Notes: a model not told the origin generated them from the sequence alone. A stretch of DNA of 64,000 nucleotides from JBDFMH01 sp047238125 (GCF_047238125.1 NZ_JBDFMH010000001.1:2976001-3040000), one strand, 5' to 3'; counted from the stretch's first letter, positions 45,960 to 53,868 are shown. A program made the numbers and translations.

Positions 45960-46640
45960 CTAGCGCAGGCGGCGGCCGGCCCAGACCGCGCGACCGACGA
46001 TATCGAGGCGGGCGGGATCGACGCCGGGGATCGGTGGATAGGCCGGATTGTCGCTGAGGATCGCGACGCGGCCATCGCCGGGATCGCGCTGCAGCCGTTT
46101 GACGATCAGCGCATCCTCGCGCCGGAGCACGAAGATGCCGTCGCCGATGCGGCGGGCATCGGGGGCGGTATCGACCAGCAGTTCATCGCCATCGGACAGC
46201 GTCGGTTCCATCGAATCGCCGGCGACGCGGATCGCGGACAGGCTGCCGGTGCCGTTGCGCGCCACCCCGCGCAGCCAGCCGGCATCGAACGCGATCCGGC
46301 CGGCGCGCGCCTCTGCATCGGCGACCGATCCGGGCCCGGCCGAGGCGGTGACCGCCAACCGCGGCACGAGCAGCAGATCGGCGGCGGCCGATCGCGTGCC
46401 GGCCACCGCCACCGTGAGCGGGGCAGGGCCCGGCGGTCCGCCAAGTTCCGATTCGTCGATCCCGAAATAATCGGCGAGCGTGCGGCGATCCCCCTCCGCC
46501 AGCACGCGCGGGCTGCCGCGGCGGACATATTGGTGGAGATAGGCGGGGTTGCGGCCGAGCAGGCGCGACAGGCCGGCATAATCCTCGCGCCGATCGCGGA
46601 TCAGCGCTTCCAGGCGCGAACGGGCCGATGCCGGATCCAT
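45960..46640 (-). CDS. HTH and S24-peptidase repressor (LexA/CI-like)
   Basis: 226 residues starting MDPASARSRLEALIRDRREDYAGLSRLLGRNPAYLHQYVRRG, with a small helix-turn-helix at about residues 10-55. The C-terminal S24 serine peptidase has the Ser of VAGDSMEPTLSDGDELLVD and the Lys of DALIVKRLQRDPGDGRV; the dyad of self-cleaving repressors is intact, and a SAGPG segment about 45 residues before the Ser is a plausible Ala-Gly cleavage site. ATG 46640 is preferred over 46646 because a -10 element ends 7 nt before it and there is no ribosome site. Confidence 0.85.
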   Translation of the reverse strand: MDPASARSRLEALIRDRREDYAGLSRLLGRNPAYLHQYVRRGSPRVLAEGDRRTLADYFGIDESELGGPPGPAPLTVAVAGTRSAAADLLLVPRLAVTASAGPGSVADAEARAGRIAFDAGWLRGVARNGTGSLSAIRVAGDSMEPTLSDGDELLVDTAPDARRIGDGIFVLRREDALIVKRLQRDPGDGRVAILSDNPAYPPIPGVDPARLDIVGRAVWAGRRLR

Positions 46641-46646
46641 CCCCAT

Positions 46647-46660
46647 CTCATAGCGATGAG
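46647..46660. repeat. Inverted repeat over the S24 -10 element
   Basis: CTCAT-AGCG-ATGAG, 5-bp arms around a 4-nt centre, covering the -10 element of the S24 gene. A possible operator half of the region's repeat set. Confidence 0.45.
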
Positions 46661-46675
46661 AAAAATCCTAGACAA
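46648..46675 (-). promoter_or_regulatory. Promoter of the S24 repressor, predicted leaderless
   Basis: Minus strand TTGTCT (46675-46670), 16-nt spacer, CTATGA (46653-46648), then 7 nt to ATG 46640. The spacing is exactly that of the hisG, purL and EmrB-type promoters. Confidence 0.55.
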
Positions 46676-46683
46676 GTAGGATT
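46664..46683. promoter_or_regulatory. Operator-like inverted repeat at the S24 promoter
   Basis: AATCCTA-GACAAG-TAGGATT, two perfect 7-bp inverted arms separated by 6 nt, overlying the -35. Two direct CGATGAGAA copies (46654-46662 and 46686-46694) flank it 32 bp apart. The symmetry fits a dimeric HTH repressor. Confidence 0.6.
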
Positions 46684-46691
46684 TCCGATGA

Positions 46692-46706
46692 GAACAAGAT
46701 GGGAAC
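46692..46706. promoter_or_regulatory. SOS box (alphaproteobacterial LexA site)
   Basis: GAACAAGATGGGAAC, an exact GAAC-N7-GAAC, the reverse of the GTTC-N7-GTTC used by alphaproteobacterial LexA. It lies 28 nt upstream of the 57-residue HTH-like gene and 17 bp beyond the -35 of the S24 gene. Confidence 0.65.
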
Positions 46707-46733
46707 AAAGGAGTCGGGCGATGGAGTCGTTTC

Positions 46734-46907
46734 ATGCATCTGCTAAGCCGGATCGAGAAGTTTCTGAGGAAGACCGGCATGAAGCCGAGCCGGTTCGGCC
46801 GAGAGTCGGTGGGCGATCCGCGGCTGGTGAAGGACCTGCGCAGGGGACGCGAGCCGCGCCCCACGATGACCGCGCGGGTGCACGCCTATCTGGACAGAGC
46901 TGGTTGA
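46734..46907 (+). CDS. 57-residue HTH-like protein (Cro-like candidate)
   Basis: Too short to be picked easily: starts ATG 46734, with GGAG 7 nt upstream, ends TGA 46907. Sequence begins MHLLSRIEKFLRKTGMKPS and continues RFGRESVGDPRLVKDLRRG, then PRPTMTARVHAYLDRAG. It lines up with the S24 repressor's N-terminal HTH (FLRKTGMKPSRFGR with LIRDRREDYAGLSRLL; RRGREPR with RRGSPR), suggesting a mini DNA-binding protein. Divergent from the S24 gene across a repeat-rich 93-bp region, hence a Cro-like hypothesis. Its stop overlaps the next start (TGATG). Confidence 0.6.
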   Translation: MHLLSRIEKFLRKTGMKPSRFGRESVGDPRLVKDLRRGREPRPTMTARVHAYLDRAG

Positions 46908-47194
46908 TGCCTGCGCCCGACGCTCACCGCGCGGTGCTGCGCGCGCTCGATCGGATGCTGCCGGAGGGTACTGCGATCCTGACCAGCGAGGCCGAACCCT
47001 GGGCAAGCGCCACGTTCAGCGGGGCGCGTCACCTGGTGCTGGTGGAATGCGTGGATCTGCACGCCGCGGTCGATATCGTGAGCGCGCTGCCCGAGCATGA
47101 GTTCAGCGTGCCGGGCCACATCATGATCGATGCGAACGGACTGGCGGCAGGTACCGCCGTCGCGGTCGAGCTGCTGACCGTGGAGGATCGGTGA
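46907..47194 (+). CDS. 95-residue hypothetical protein coupled to the HTH-like gene
   Basis: Starts at ATG 46907, whose A is the last base of the preceding TGA, so it is translated by coupling. MPAPDAHRAVLRALDRMLPEGTAILTSEAEPWASATFSGARHLVLVECVDLHAAVDIVSALPEHEF ...; one alpha/beta domain, mixed, ending VAVELLTVEDR. No known motif. It is in the same damage-regulated position as the HTH-like gene; a role in the same response is inference only. Confidence 0.6.
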   Translation: MPAPDAHRAVLRALDRMLPEGTAILTSEAEPWASATFSGARHLVLVECVDLHAAVDIVSALPEHEFSVPGHIMIDANGLAAGTAVAVELLTVEDR

Positions 47195-47201
47195 GTGGGG
47201 A

Positions 47202-48023
47202 TCAACCGCGCTTGGCGAGCTTGCCCAGATCGGCGAGCGCGGCGCGGAGCGCCCCATCGACATCGTCGGCCGGGGCCTGATCGCGGGTGGCGCGGCGCGC
47301 GAGGCCAGCCTCGAGCCGGGCCATCAGCTCGGCCGTGCTGCGCGGCGGGCCGGGGGGCGGAACGGGCGCGGCGGCGGTGGGCGTGGCGGCAATGGGATCG
47401 GGCGCGGGGGTTTCCGACGGAGCGACCACGACGGTTTCGGGAGGAGCGGCCCCCGCCACATCCGACGGGATGGGTTCGGGATCGACGAACGGCGTATCGA
47501 GCAGCAGCGGTTCGAGCTCCGCTTCCGGCTCGTCCACCGCAACGTGCTCGACCATCAAGGGTTCGGCCGGCGGATCGGGGAAGATGCGGGCACGCTGCGC
47601 GATATTGCCTTCCGGCTCGGGCACGCGCGCGACCGGGTTGCCGAGATCGGCGGCGGCGAAGATCGGGCGGCGGACGGGTGCATCGGGGTGCGCATCTTCC
47701 GCGCGCGGCGTGAAGACATAATCGCGCTCGGCATCGGTATCGACCGCGGCACGCTGCGGCCAGTGATCGATCAGCCAGAAGATCGCCCAGACGAGCAGGA
47801 ACGCAGCGAGCGCGCCGGCGAAGACCACGCCCGAGCGCGCAGTATGGCCGAGCGGCGGGGTGGCGGCATCGATCAGCCCGGGCAGGCCGCTGGCTGCAAC
47901 GATCGCCTCGAGCAGCGGCTGCGGCATGGCATGCAGCGCGAAGCCGGTGCTGGCGGCGAGCAGGCTGGCCATTACCGGTTCGATCGGGAAACGCGCCAGC
48001 CGGGCGGCGAAAGTCTTGGCCAT
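47202..48023 (-). CDS. Membrane-anchored hypothetical protein with acidic, Pro-rich tail
   Basis: 273 residues, starts ATG 48023, whose A is the last base of the glycosyltransferase stop (TGATG). Two N-terminal hydrophobic segments (SLLAASTGFALHAM, GVVFAGALAAFLLVWAIFWLIDHW), then a long low-complexity acidic and proline-rich region (EPEAELEPLLLDTPFVDPEPIPSD) and a helical C-terminus. No family recognised. The coupling suggests a part in the glycan locus. Confidence 0.65.
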   Translation of the reverse strand: MAKTFAARLARFPIEPVMASLLAASTGFALHAMPQPLLEAIVAASGLPGLIDAATPPLGHTARSGVVFAGALAAFLLVWAIFWLIDHWPQRAAVDTDAERDYVFTPRAEDAHPDAPVRRPIFAAADLGNPVARVPEPEGNIAQRARIFPDPPAEPLMVEHVAVDEPEAELEPLLLDTPFVDPEPIPSDVAGAAPPETVVVAPSETPAPDPIAATPTAAAPVPPPGPPRSTAELMARLEAGLARRATRDQAPADDVDGALRAALADLGKLAKRG

Positions 48024-49228
48024 CAACGCGATCTTTCCATCAGCTGGCGGTAAACCGGCGCGTACCGTGCAATATTTGAAGACCAGTTACGATCCCGTTC
48101 GACAAAGGCGCGGCCGGCATCGCGCCGCCGATCCCATCCGGCGCGATCGGCGAGCAGCGCGGCGAGCGCAGCGGCCATCGCCGGCGGATCATCGGGCGGG
48201 AACAGCGTACCGGTGACGCCATGTTCGATCAGTTCGCGATGGCCACCGACATCGGAGGCGGCGACCAGCCGGCGCTGCGCCATCGCTTCCAGCGGCTTCA
48301 GCGGCGTGACGAGCTCGGTCAGCCGCATCGCCTTGCGCGGATAGGCCAGCACATCGATCAGGCTGTAATAGCGTTCGACCTGATCGTGCGGCACGCGGCC
48401 GACGAAGCGGATCCGCTCCGCCACCGGCGAAGCGGCGGCCTGGGCGGCGAGCGCGGATTCCATCGGCCCGCCGCCGACCAGCAGCAGATGCGCGTCCGGG
48501 CGCGTGGCGACCAGCAGCGGCATCGCCGCGATCAGATCGTCCAGCCCTTCATAATCGTAGAAGCTGCCGATGAAGCCGATCGTCTCGGCATTGGCGGGCA
48601 GACCCAGGCTTTCGGCCAGCGCGGTATCGGCGGGTGGCGGATCGCCGAACAGGCCAAGATCGACGCCGTTGGGCGAAACCATGATCTTGGCGGCCGGGAT
48701 CCCGCGCGCGACGAGATCGGCGCGCAGCCCTTCGCAGATCACCGCGACCGCATCGGCCTGGCGCGCGGCGCGCGTCTCCAGCAGCTTCGTGACCCGGTAG
48801 CGCGCCGATCCCTCGCGATCGGTGCCGTTGCCGACCGCCGCATCCTCCCAGAAGGCGCGGATCTCGTAGATCAGCGGCAGGTTGCGGCGTTTGGCGACCT
48901 TCAGCGCAGCCATGGCGTTCAGCACCGGCGAATGGACGTGGAGCTGATCCGGCCGCCAGCTTTCGCAGATGTCGTCGATCCGTGCGGCGAGCGCGGCGAT
49001 CTCGCGAAGCTCGCGGAGCGGCGGCGGGGCGGGCGATGGCTTTGGCGTTCGATGGAAGGTGAGGCCGTCGATCGTCTCGGGATCGGGCGTGGACGGATTG
49101 TAGCGCGGCCCGGTGACGCCCAGCACCTGCCAGCCCATCGCGATCTGCGCCGTCAGGATCGCGCGGGTGCGGAAGGTATAGCCGCTGTGGATCGGCAGGC
49201 TGTGATCGAGGATGTGTAGGATCCGCAT
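48023..49228 (-). CDS. Exosortase-A-associated glycosyltransferase (GT4-like)
   Basis: 401 residues from ATG 49228. GT-B fold glycosyltransferase family 4: LHILDHSLPIHSGYTFRTRAIL opens the protein, LHVHSPVLNAMAALKVAKRRNLPLIYEIRAFWEDAAVGNGT is characteristic of the exosortase-A-associated group (TIGR04063-like), and the C-terminal sugar-nucleotide site has TELVTPLKPLEAMA. It would add a sugar in extracellular polysaccharide or PEP-CTERM glycan synthesis. Divergent from a putative O-glycosylation ligase. Confidence 0.85.
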   Translation of the reverse strand: MRILHILDHSLPIHSGYTFRTRAILTAQIAMGWQVLGVTGPRYNPSTPDPETIDGLTFHRTPKPSPAPPPLRELREIAALAARIDDICESWRPDQLHVHSPVLNAMAALKVAKRRNLPLIYEIRAFWEDAAVGNGTDREGSARYRVTKLLETRAARQADAVAVICEGLRADLVARGIPAAKIMVSPNGVDLGLFGDPPPADTALAESLGLPANAETIGFIGSFYDYEGLDDLIAAMPLLVATRPDAHLLLVGGGPMESALAAQAAASPVAERIRFVGRVPHDQVERYYSLIDVLAYPRKAMRLTELVTPLKPLEAMAQRRLVAASDVGGHRELIEHGVTGTLFPPDDPPAMAAALAALLADRAGWDRRRDAGRAFVERDRNWSSNIARYAPVYRQLMERSR

Positions 49229-49328
49229 GGTCGGGGGATCGCACGCGGCGGGTTAAGGCGGGGTTAGGGAGGAGGCGACCGGACCCTTCACCCGATCCTA
49301 ACCCGCCGCCCCTATCGCGGACGCTGCG

Positions 49329-49448
49329 ATGATCGATCTGTTCTCCCTCGCGCTCACCCATGGGCTGATGCTGCTGGCGGCATGGCGGCTGATCGCGCGC
49401 GATGATCTCGACCGGGAGGCGCCGCCGGCGCGCGACGCCGATGCGTGA
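49329..49448 (+). CDS. Tiny (39-residue) membrane protein before the ligase gene
   Basis: ATG 49329 to TGA 49448 with sequence MIDLFSLALTHGLMLLAAWR, one hydrophobic helix followed by LIARDDLDREAPPARDADA. It overlaps the ligase start by 8 nt, so the two would be translated together. I remember similar peptides in sphingomonad exosortase-linked loci; function unknown. No strong ribosome site. Confidence 0.5.
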   Translation: MIDLFSLALTHGLMLLAAWRLIARDDLDREAPPARDADA

Positions 49449-50814
49449 TCTGGCGCTGGTGGGGTTCCTGGCCGGGCTGATCGCGCTCGGCTTCCGGCGG
49501 CCGTTCCTGTTCGTGCTGGCCTATGCCTATGTCGACATCGTCTCGCCGCAGCGGCTGTCATACTACATGCTCAACTCGGTGCCGGTCTCGCTGATCTGCG
49601 TGGCACTGGCTGTGCTCGGCTGGATGGTGGCGGACGACAAGCGGGGGATGCGCTTCGGGGGGCGGCAGGCGATCATGCTGATGCTGCTCTGCTATTGCGG
49701 CTATACCACGATGAACGCCGACTTCCCCGCCTCCGCCGCGGAGAAATGGGCATGGGTATGGAAGGCGCTGGCGTTCGCGATCTTCCTGCCGCTGACGCTG
49801 CGCACGAGGCTTAGAATCGAGGCGCTTTCGCTGTTCATGATCCTGTCGGCAGCATCGATCATCATCGTGGGTGGCATCAAGACGCTGGCTTCGGGCGGCG
49901 GCTATGGCGCGCTGAACCTGATGGTGGACAACAACAGCGGCCTGTATGAATCGAGCACGATCGCGACGGTGGCGATCGCGATCGTGCCGCTGATCCTGTG
50001 GCTTTCGCAGCATGGCAGCATCTATCCGACCGACTGGCGGGTGAAGGCGTTCGCGTGGGCGCTGTGCTTCGCCTGCCTGCTGATCCCGATCGGCACCGAG
50101 GCGCGCACCGGGCTGATCTGCATCGGGCTGCTGGCAGTGCTGATGATCCGCGAGGTGAAGAAGCGCGGCCGATACATCGCGGTGCTGGCACTGCTCGGGC
50201 TGTGCGCGGTGCCGATGCTGCCGTCGAGCTTTTCCGACCGGATGGACACGATCAAGGAATATAAGGCCGACAGTTCGGCCTCCACCCGGATCGCGGTGTG
50301 GAAGTGGACGCTGGGCTATGTCCGCGATCATCCCTTGGGCGGCGGGTTCGACGCCTATCTGCAGAACAAGCTGGTGATCGACAAGGTGGCGACCACCGAG
50401 GATGGCGGCGGCCAGGTGATCCAGGCGGTGCAGGAATTCGACAAGGCCCGCGCCTATCATTCGGGCTATTTCGAGATGCTGGGCGAACAGGGCTGGCCGG
50501 GGCTGGGGCTGTGGCTGCTGCTGCACGGCATCGGCATCGCGCGGATGGAGGCGGTGCGGCGGCGCTATCGCCGGCGCGGCAAGGCGGACGAAGCCTGGGT
50601 TGCGCCGCTCGCGACCGCGCTGCAGCACGGCCATCTGATCTATATGACCGGATCGCTGTTCGTGGGCATCGCCTTCCAGCCGTTCGTCTACATGCTGGTG
50701 GGGATCGAGATCGGGCTGGACGCCTATCTGCGCCAGCGCCGCGCGGCCGAGGCGTGGCGGCCGATCGTGGCGAAGCGCACGGCAGCGAAGCCGGCGGTGG
50801 TAGCGATCAGCTAG
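49441..50814 (+). CDS. Putative O-glycosylation ligase, exosortase-A-associated
   Basis: 457 residues from ATG 49441. Multi-pass protein of the Wzy/O-antigen ligase type: GFRRPFLFVLAYAYVDIVSPQRLSYYMLNSVPVSLICVALAVLGWM, a large periplasmic loop (LNLMVDNNSGLYESSTIATVAIAIVPLILWLSQHG) and EARTGLICIGLLAVLMIREVKKRGRY. This matches the TIGR03097-type group that co-occurs with exosortase A and PEP-CTERM proteins. It should transfer glycans to proteins or chains in the periplasm. No exosortase or PEP-CTERM substrate is in the window. Its stop overlaps the DUF805 stop on the other strand. Confidence 0.87.
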   Translation: MRDLALVGFLAGLIALGFRRPFLFVLAYAYVDIVSPQRLSYYMLNSVPVSLICVALAVLGWMVADDKRGMRFGGRQAIMLMLLCYCGYTTMNADFPASAAEKWAWVWKALAFAIFLPLTLRTRLRIEALSLFMILSAASIIIVGGIKTLASGGGYGALNLMVDNNSGLYESSTIATVAIAIVPLILWLSQHGSIYPTDWRVKAFAWALCFACLLIPIGTEARTGLICIGLLAVLMIREVKKRGRYIAVLALLGLCAVPMLPSSFSDRMDTIKEYKADSSASTRIAVWKWTLGYVRDHPLGGGFDAYLQNKLVIDKVATTEDGGGQVIQAVQEFDKARAYHSGYFEMLGEQGWPGLGLWLLLHGIGIARMEAVRRRYRRRGKADEAWVAPLATALQHGHLIYMTGSLFVGIAFQPFVYMLVGIEIGLDAYLRQRRAAEAWRPIVAKRTAAKPAVVAIS

Positions 50815-51335
50815 CGCCCCTTCGGATCCGGGCCATAGCGATTGGGGCCGACGGTGCCATCCTGTGCTGTAAAAAAGATGATGATAGCGAGGTAGCCAAG
50901 GTAAAGGATATTGTTCGCGAACAGCAGCATCAGGGCCGTATCAGACGGTGGCTGCGCCGACCGGAACGCCATCATTATAAGTGCCATTCCGCCGAGGCCG
51001 TTGGCCAGCAGCAATAGGAGCGGCGCAGCCCACCATCCGCTACGACTTGTATCGTGAAGCCGCCGAACGAGAACTGCGGCCAACGGGGGTCCGAAGGCAA
51101 GCAGCCAGAGCCCGTAGCCGACGAGTGGACCAACGAAAAAGTATCCGGACGGACCGTCTGATGACGGCCCGGCCGCCAAGGCGGCGAACGTGAAGACCAC
51201 GCCGGCAATCATCAGCAACTGGCCCGCTACGATCATCATCAAAACGAAGAACCAGAACTGGGGGCGGTCGGATCGTCCCCGATAATCGCGCGTGCGCATA
51301 AACGCCGACAAAGCCGTCCGAAATTCGCCCGCCAT
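50811..51335 (-). CDS. DUF805 family membrane protein
   Basis: 174 residues from ATG 51335 with GGGGA upstream. FMRTRDYRGRSDRPQFWFFVLMMIVAGQLLMIAG then three more helices and RRLHDTSRSGWWAAPLLLLL, the RxHDxxxSGWW motif of the family. Integral inner membrane, function unknown. Base composition is lower in GC than its neighbours (50% in 50881-50940), which may point to transfer. Ends on the ligase stop by CTAG. Confidence 0.85.
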   Translation of the reverse strand: MAGEFRTALSAFMRTRDYRGRSDRPQFWFFVLMMIVAGQLLMIAGVVFTFAALAAGPSSDGPSGYFFVGPLVGYGLWLLAFGPPLAAVLVRRLHDTSRSGWWAAPLLLLLANGLGGMALIMMAFRSAQPPSDTALMLLFANNILYLGYLAIIIFFTAQDGTVGPNRYGPDPKGR

Positions 51336-51525
51336 CGATATCCCCGTTCCGACGATCCAGAAGACTGCAACCCCAAACGATGCGTGGCAAGGCAGCGAGC
51401 GGTGTGCAACGTCGATACCAAGATCGACTGCTGTCCGCCGCCATACCGTGGGCTGCTCTCTCGCTCTGCGTCCGAGAAGGATCTGCGCTTCCATTGGCGG
51501 ATGGCTTTGGCCATGAGCATCCGCC

Positions 51526-52800
51526 ATGGACATCCTTCTCATCGGGGGCGGCGGGCGCGAGCATGCGCTGGCCTGGGCGCTGGCGCGATCGGCGAGCTGT
51601 GGGCGGCTGTATGCGGCGCCCGGCAATCCCGGGATCGCGATCCATGCCGAGTGCATCGCGCTCGATCCGGCCGATCAGGCGGCTGTGGTCGATTTCTGTC
51701 ACGATCGGGCGATCGGGCTGGTCGTGATCGGGCCGGAGGCGCCGCTTGTCGCGGGGCTTGGCGATACGCTGCGGGCGGCGGGCGTGCCGGTGTTCGGGCC
51801 GGGCGCGGCGGCGGCGCAGCTGGAAGGATCGAAAGGCTTCACCAAGGATCTGTGCGCGGCCAATGACATCCCGACCGCGGGCTATGTACGCTGCTCATCC
51901 GCCGACCAGGCGGTCGCCGCGCTGGCGCCGTTCGCGCTGCCGGTAGTGATCAAGGCGGACGGCCTGGCCGCGGGCAAGGGCGTGGTGATCGCGATGAGCC
52001 ACGACGAAGCCGAGGCTGCGATCCGCGATATGTTCGCCGGATCGTTCGGCGCGGCGGGCGCGGAAGTGGTGATCGAGGAATTTCTCGACGGCGAGGAGGC
52101 GAGCCTGTTCGCGCTGACCGACGGCGAGACGGTGGTGGCGTTCGGATCGGCGCAGGATCACAAGCGGGTGGGGGATGGCGATACCGGCCCCAATACCGGC
52201 GGCATGGGCGCCTACAGCCCGGCTAGGGTGCTGACCCCGGCGCTGGAGCGGCAGGCGATGGAGGAGATCGTCGTGCCGACGGTGAAGGCGTTGGCGGCGG
52301 CAGGGACACCCTATTCGGGCGTGCTCTATGCCGGGCTGATGCTGACCCGGACCGGGCCGAAGCTGATCGAATATAACGCCCGTTTCGGCGATCCGGAGAC
52401 GCAGGTGCTGATGCCGCGCTTTCGCGGCGATCTGGCGGCGTTGATGCTGGCGGTGGCCGAGGGGCGGCTGGCAGAGGCGACGGGCTGGAGCATGGGCGAT
52501 GAGGCCGCGCTGACGGTGGTGATCGCGGCCGAGGGCTATCCGCGCATCCCCAAGGCGGGCGGGCGGATCGACGGGCTGGCTGCGGCCGAGGCAAGCGGCG
52601 CGATCGTCTTCCAGGCCGGGACCAAGCAAGCGGGCGACGCGCTGGTGGCGAGCGGTGGGCGCGTGCTGGCGGTCACCGCGACCGGGGCTGACGTGGCGGC
52701 CGCGCAGGCCGCCGCCTACCGCGCGGTCGATGCGATCGACTATGCCGACGGGTTCTGCCGGCGCGATATCGGCTGGCGCGAGATCGCGCGCGGAGCCTGA
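51526..52800 (+). CDS. purD: Phosphoribosylamine-glycine ligase
   Basis: 424 residues from ATG 51526. MDILLIGGGGREHALAWALARS opens the family; ATP-grasp domain with KADGLAAGKGVVIAMSHDEAE, IEEFLDGEEASLFALTDGE, QDHKRVGDGDTGPNTGGMGAYSPA and NARFGDPETQVLMPR are all present. Forms glycinamide ribonucleotide, the second step of purine synthesis. No ribosome site upstream; no close promoter pattern either, start by homology. Purine genes purD and purL are here 5 kb apart, unlinked. Confidence 0.95.
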   Translation: MDILLIGGGGREHALAWALARSASCGRLYAAPGNPGIAIHAECIALDPADQAAVVDFCHDRAIGLVVIGPEAPLVAGLGDTLRAAGVPVFGPGAAAAQLEGSKGFTKDLCAANDIPTAGYVRCSSADQAVAALAPFALPVVIKADGLAAGKGVVIAMSHDEAEAAIRDMFAGSFGAAGAEVVIEEFLDGEEASLFALTDGETVVAFGSAQDHKRVGDGDTGPNTGGMGAYSPARVLTPALERQAMEEIVVPTVKALAAAGTPYSGVLYAGLMLTRTGPKLIEYNARFGDPETQVLMPRFRGDLAALMLAVAEGRLAEATGWSMGDEAALTVVIAAEGYPRIPKAGGRIDGLAAAEASGAIVFQAGTKQAGDALVASGGRVLAVTATGADVAAAQAAAYRAVDAIDYADGFCRRDIGWREIARGA

Positions 52801-52845
52801 GCCGCGCTGACGGGTTCAGGAATGCGAGACTGACAAGGAGTGACG

Positions 52846-53292
52846 ATGGACACCAACCTGATCCTGATCATCGCCGGGGTGGCGGTGCTGGCGATCGTGC
52901 TGCTGCTGGTACTGACCCGCGGCCGGAAGCCGATCCTGCCCGGCGAGGAACGCGACGGGGTGGGCGATGCCGGCGCAGCGGCGATCGGCGATGTCGTCGA
53001 CGAGCTGCTCGGGGTCGATTCTCACCCCGCAATGCCGGAGGCGGCGGGCCCGCCCGACGATCTGACGCGGATCAAGGGATTGGGGCCGAAGGCGGCGGCG
53101 CTGCTGAACGGCCATGGCATCACCCGCTACGACCAGCTGGCGGCGCTGGATCAGACGCAGGCCGCGTCGCTCGATGCGCGGATGGATGCGTTCAAGGGCC
53201 GGCTGGAGCGCGACCGCTGGCTGGAACAGGCCGGACACCTTGCCAGCGGCGATACCGCGGGGTTCGAGGAGAAGTTCGGGAAACTGGGGTAA
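52846..53292 (+). CDS. Membrane-anchored helix-hairpin-helix protein
   Basis: 148 residues from ATG 52846 (AAGGAG 5 nt upstream). An N-terminal helix (LILIIAGVAVLAIVLLLVLTRG) is a membrane anchor, then an acidic linker, and a C-terminal domain with DDLTRIKGLGPKAAALLNGHGITRYDQLAALDQTQAASLDARMD, a helix-hairpin-helix like that in COG3743 proteins. DNA or protein binding is possible; function unknown. Confidence 0.75.
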   Translation: MDTNLILIIAGVAVLAIVLLLVLTRGRKPILPGEERDGVGDAGAAAIGDVVDELLGVDSHPAMPEAAGPPDDLTRIKGLGPKAAALLNGHGITRYDQLAALDQTQAASLDARMDAFKGRLERDRWLEQAGHLASGDTAGFEEKFGKLG

Positions 53293-53307
53293 GGCTCGAA
53301 ACCCGAA

Positions 53308-53389
53308 CCGTTGGTGCTGAGCATGTCGAAGCACTGTTCCTTCTCCGTCGAAAGAGAAGGCAGACCTTCGACAAGCTCAGAGCAAACGG
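53308..53389. repeat. Dispersed palindromic repeat, copy 2
   Basis: Arms 53308-53331 and 53366-53389 are inverted and match at 20 of 24 positions (GTGCTGAGCATGTCGAAG versus CTTCGACAAGCTCAGAGC). An inner 7-bp stem CCTTCTC/GAGAAGG surrounds CGTCGAAA. The pattern TTCGACAAGCTCAG is a well-known sphingomonad type. It fills the 113-bp gap between two convergent genes and may act as a terminator. Confidence 0.8.
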
Positions 53390-53404
53390 AGATACTTCCC
53401 GAAG

Positions 53405-53746
53405 TTATTCGTAATCGCCGCCCAGGTTCTGATTACGCGGCGGCGCGGCCGCAGTGAGGCGCAGCGCTTCGGCGGAGGCGGCCAGCGAGCCGATCTCGTC
53501 CGGCGCATCCTCTTCGTCGACCTGGACCCGTTGCAGGTTGCTGACGACCGATTCGTGCAGATCCTTCGGCGTCACCGTCTCCTCGGCGATCTCGCGCAGC
53601 GCGACGACCGGGTTCTTGTCGCGATCGCGATCGAGCGTGAGTTCGGCCCCGCCCGAAATCTGCCGGGCGCGCTGCGCCGCAAGCAGAACCAGGTCGAACC
53701 GGTTGGGAATCTTGTCGACGCAATCCTCGACGGTCACGCGCGCCAT
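53405..53746 (-). CDS. rpoZ: DNA-directed RNA polymerase omega subunit
   Basis: 113 residues from ATG 53746 (GGAG 8 nt upstream). MARVTVEDCVDKIPNRFDLVLLAAQRARQISGG is the canonical omega N-terminus, followed by NPVVALREIAEETVTPKDLHESVV. It promotes assembly of core polymerase by binding beta-prime. C-terminal tail is disordered. Length typical of alphaproteobacterial omega. Confidence 0.96.
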   Translation of the reverse strand: MARVTVEDCVDKIPNRFDLVLLAAQRARQISGGAELTLDRDRDKNPVVALREIAEETVTPKDLHESVVSNLQRVQVDEEDAPDEIGSLAASAEALRLTAAAPPRNQNLGGDYE

Positions 53747-53790
53747 GTGAAACGCTCCGTATGAATTCGGGCTGTCCGGAAAGCGAAGGC

Positions 53791-53818
53791 CCCTAGAGCG
53801 CGGGGGCCTGAATGTCAA
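53791..53818 (-). promoter_or_regulatory. Candidate promoter of rpoZ
   Basis: Minus strand TTGACA (53818-53813), 16-nt spacer, CTAGGG (53796-53791). The -35 is an exact consensus; the -10 is weak but shows the CTA common here. It would leave a leader of about 40 nt. Confidence 0.5.
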
Positions 53819-53868
53819 TCAAGGTGGCGGCGCTTGCATCCTGGGGGCGGGGGGACGATGGCGGAACC

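Noticed and set aside
46721..46906. ATG 46721 frame through the 57-residue ORF
   Set aside because: It reads a non-conserved shadow (MESFHASAKPDREV) whereas the 46734 frame gives HTH-like sequence and a ribosome site at proper spacing.
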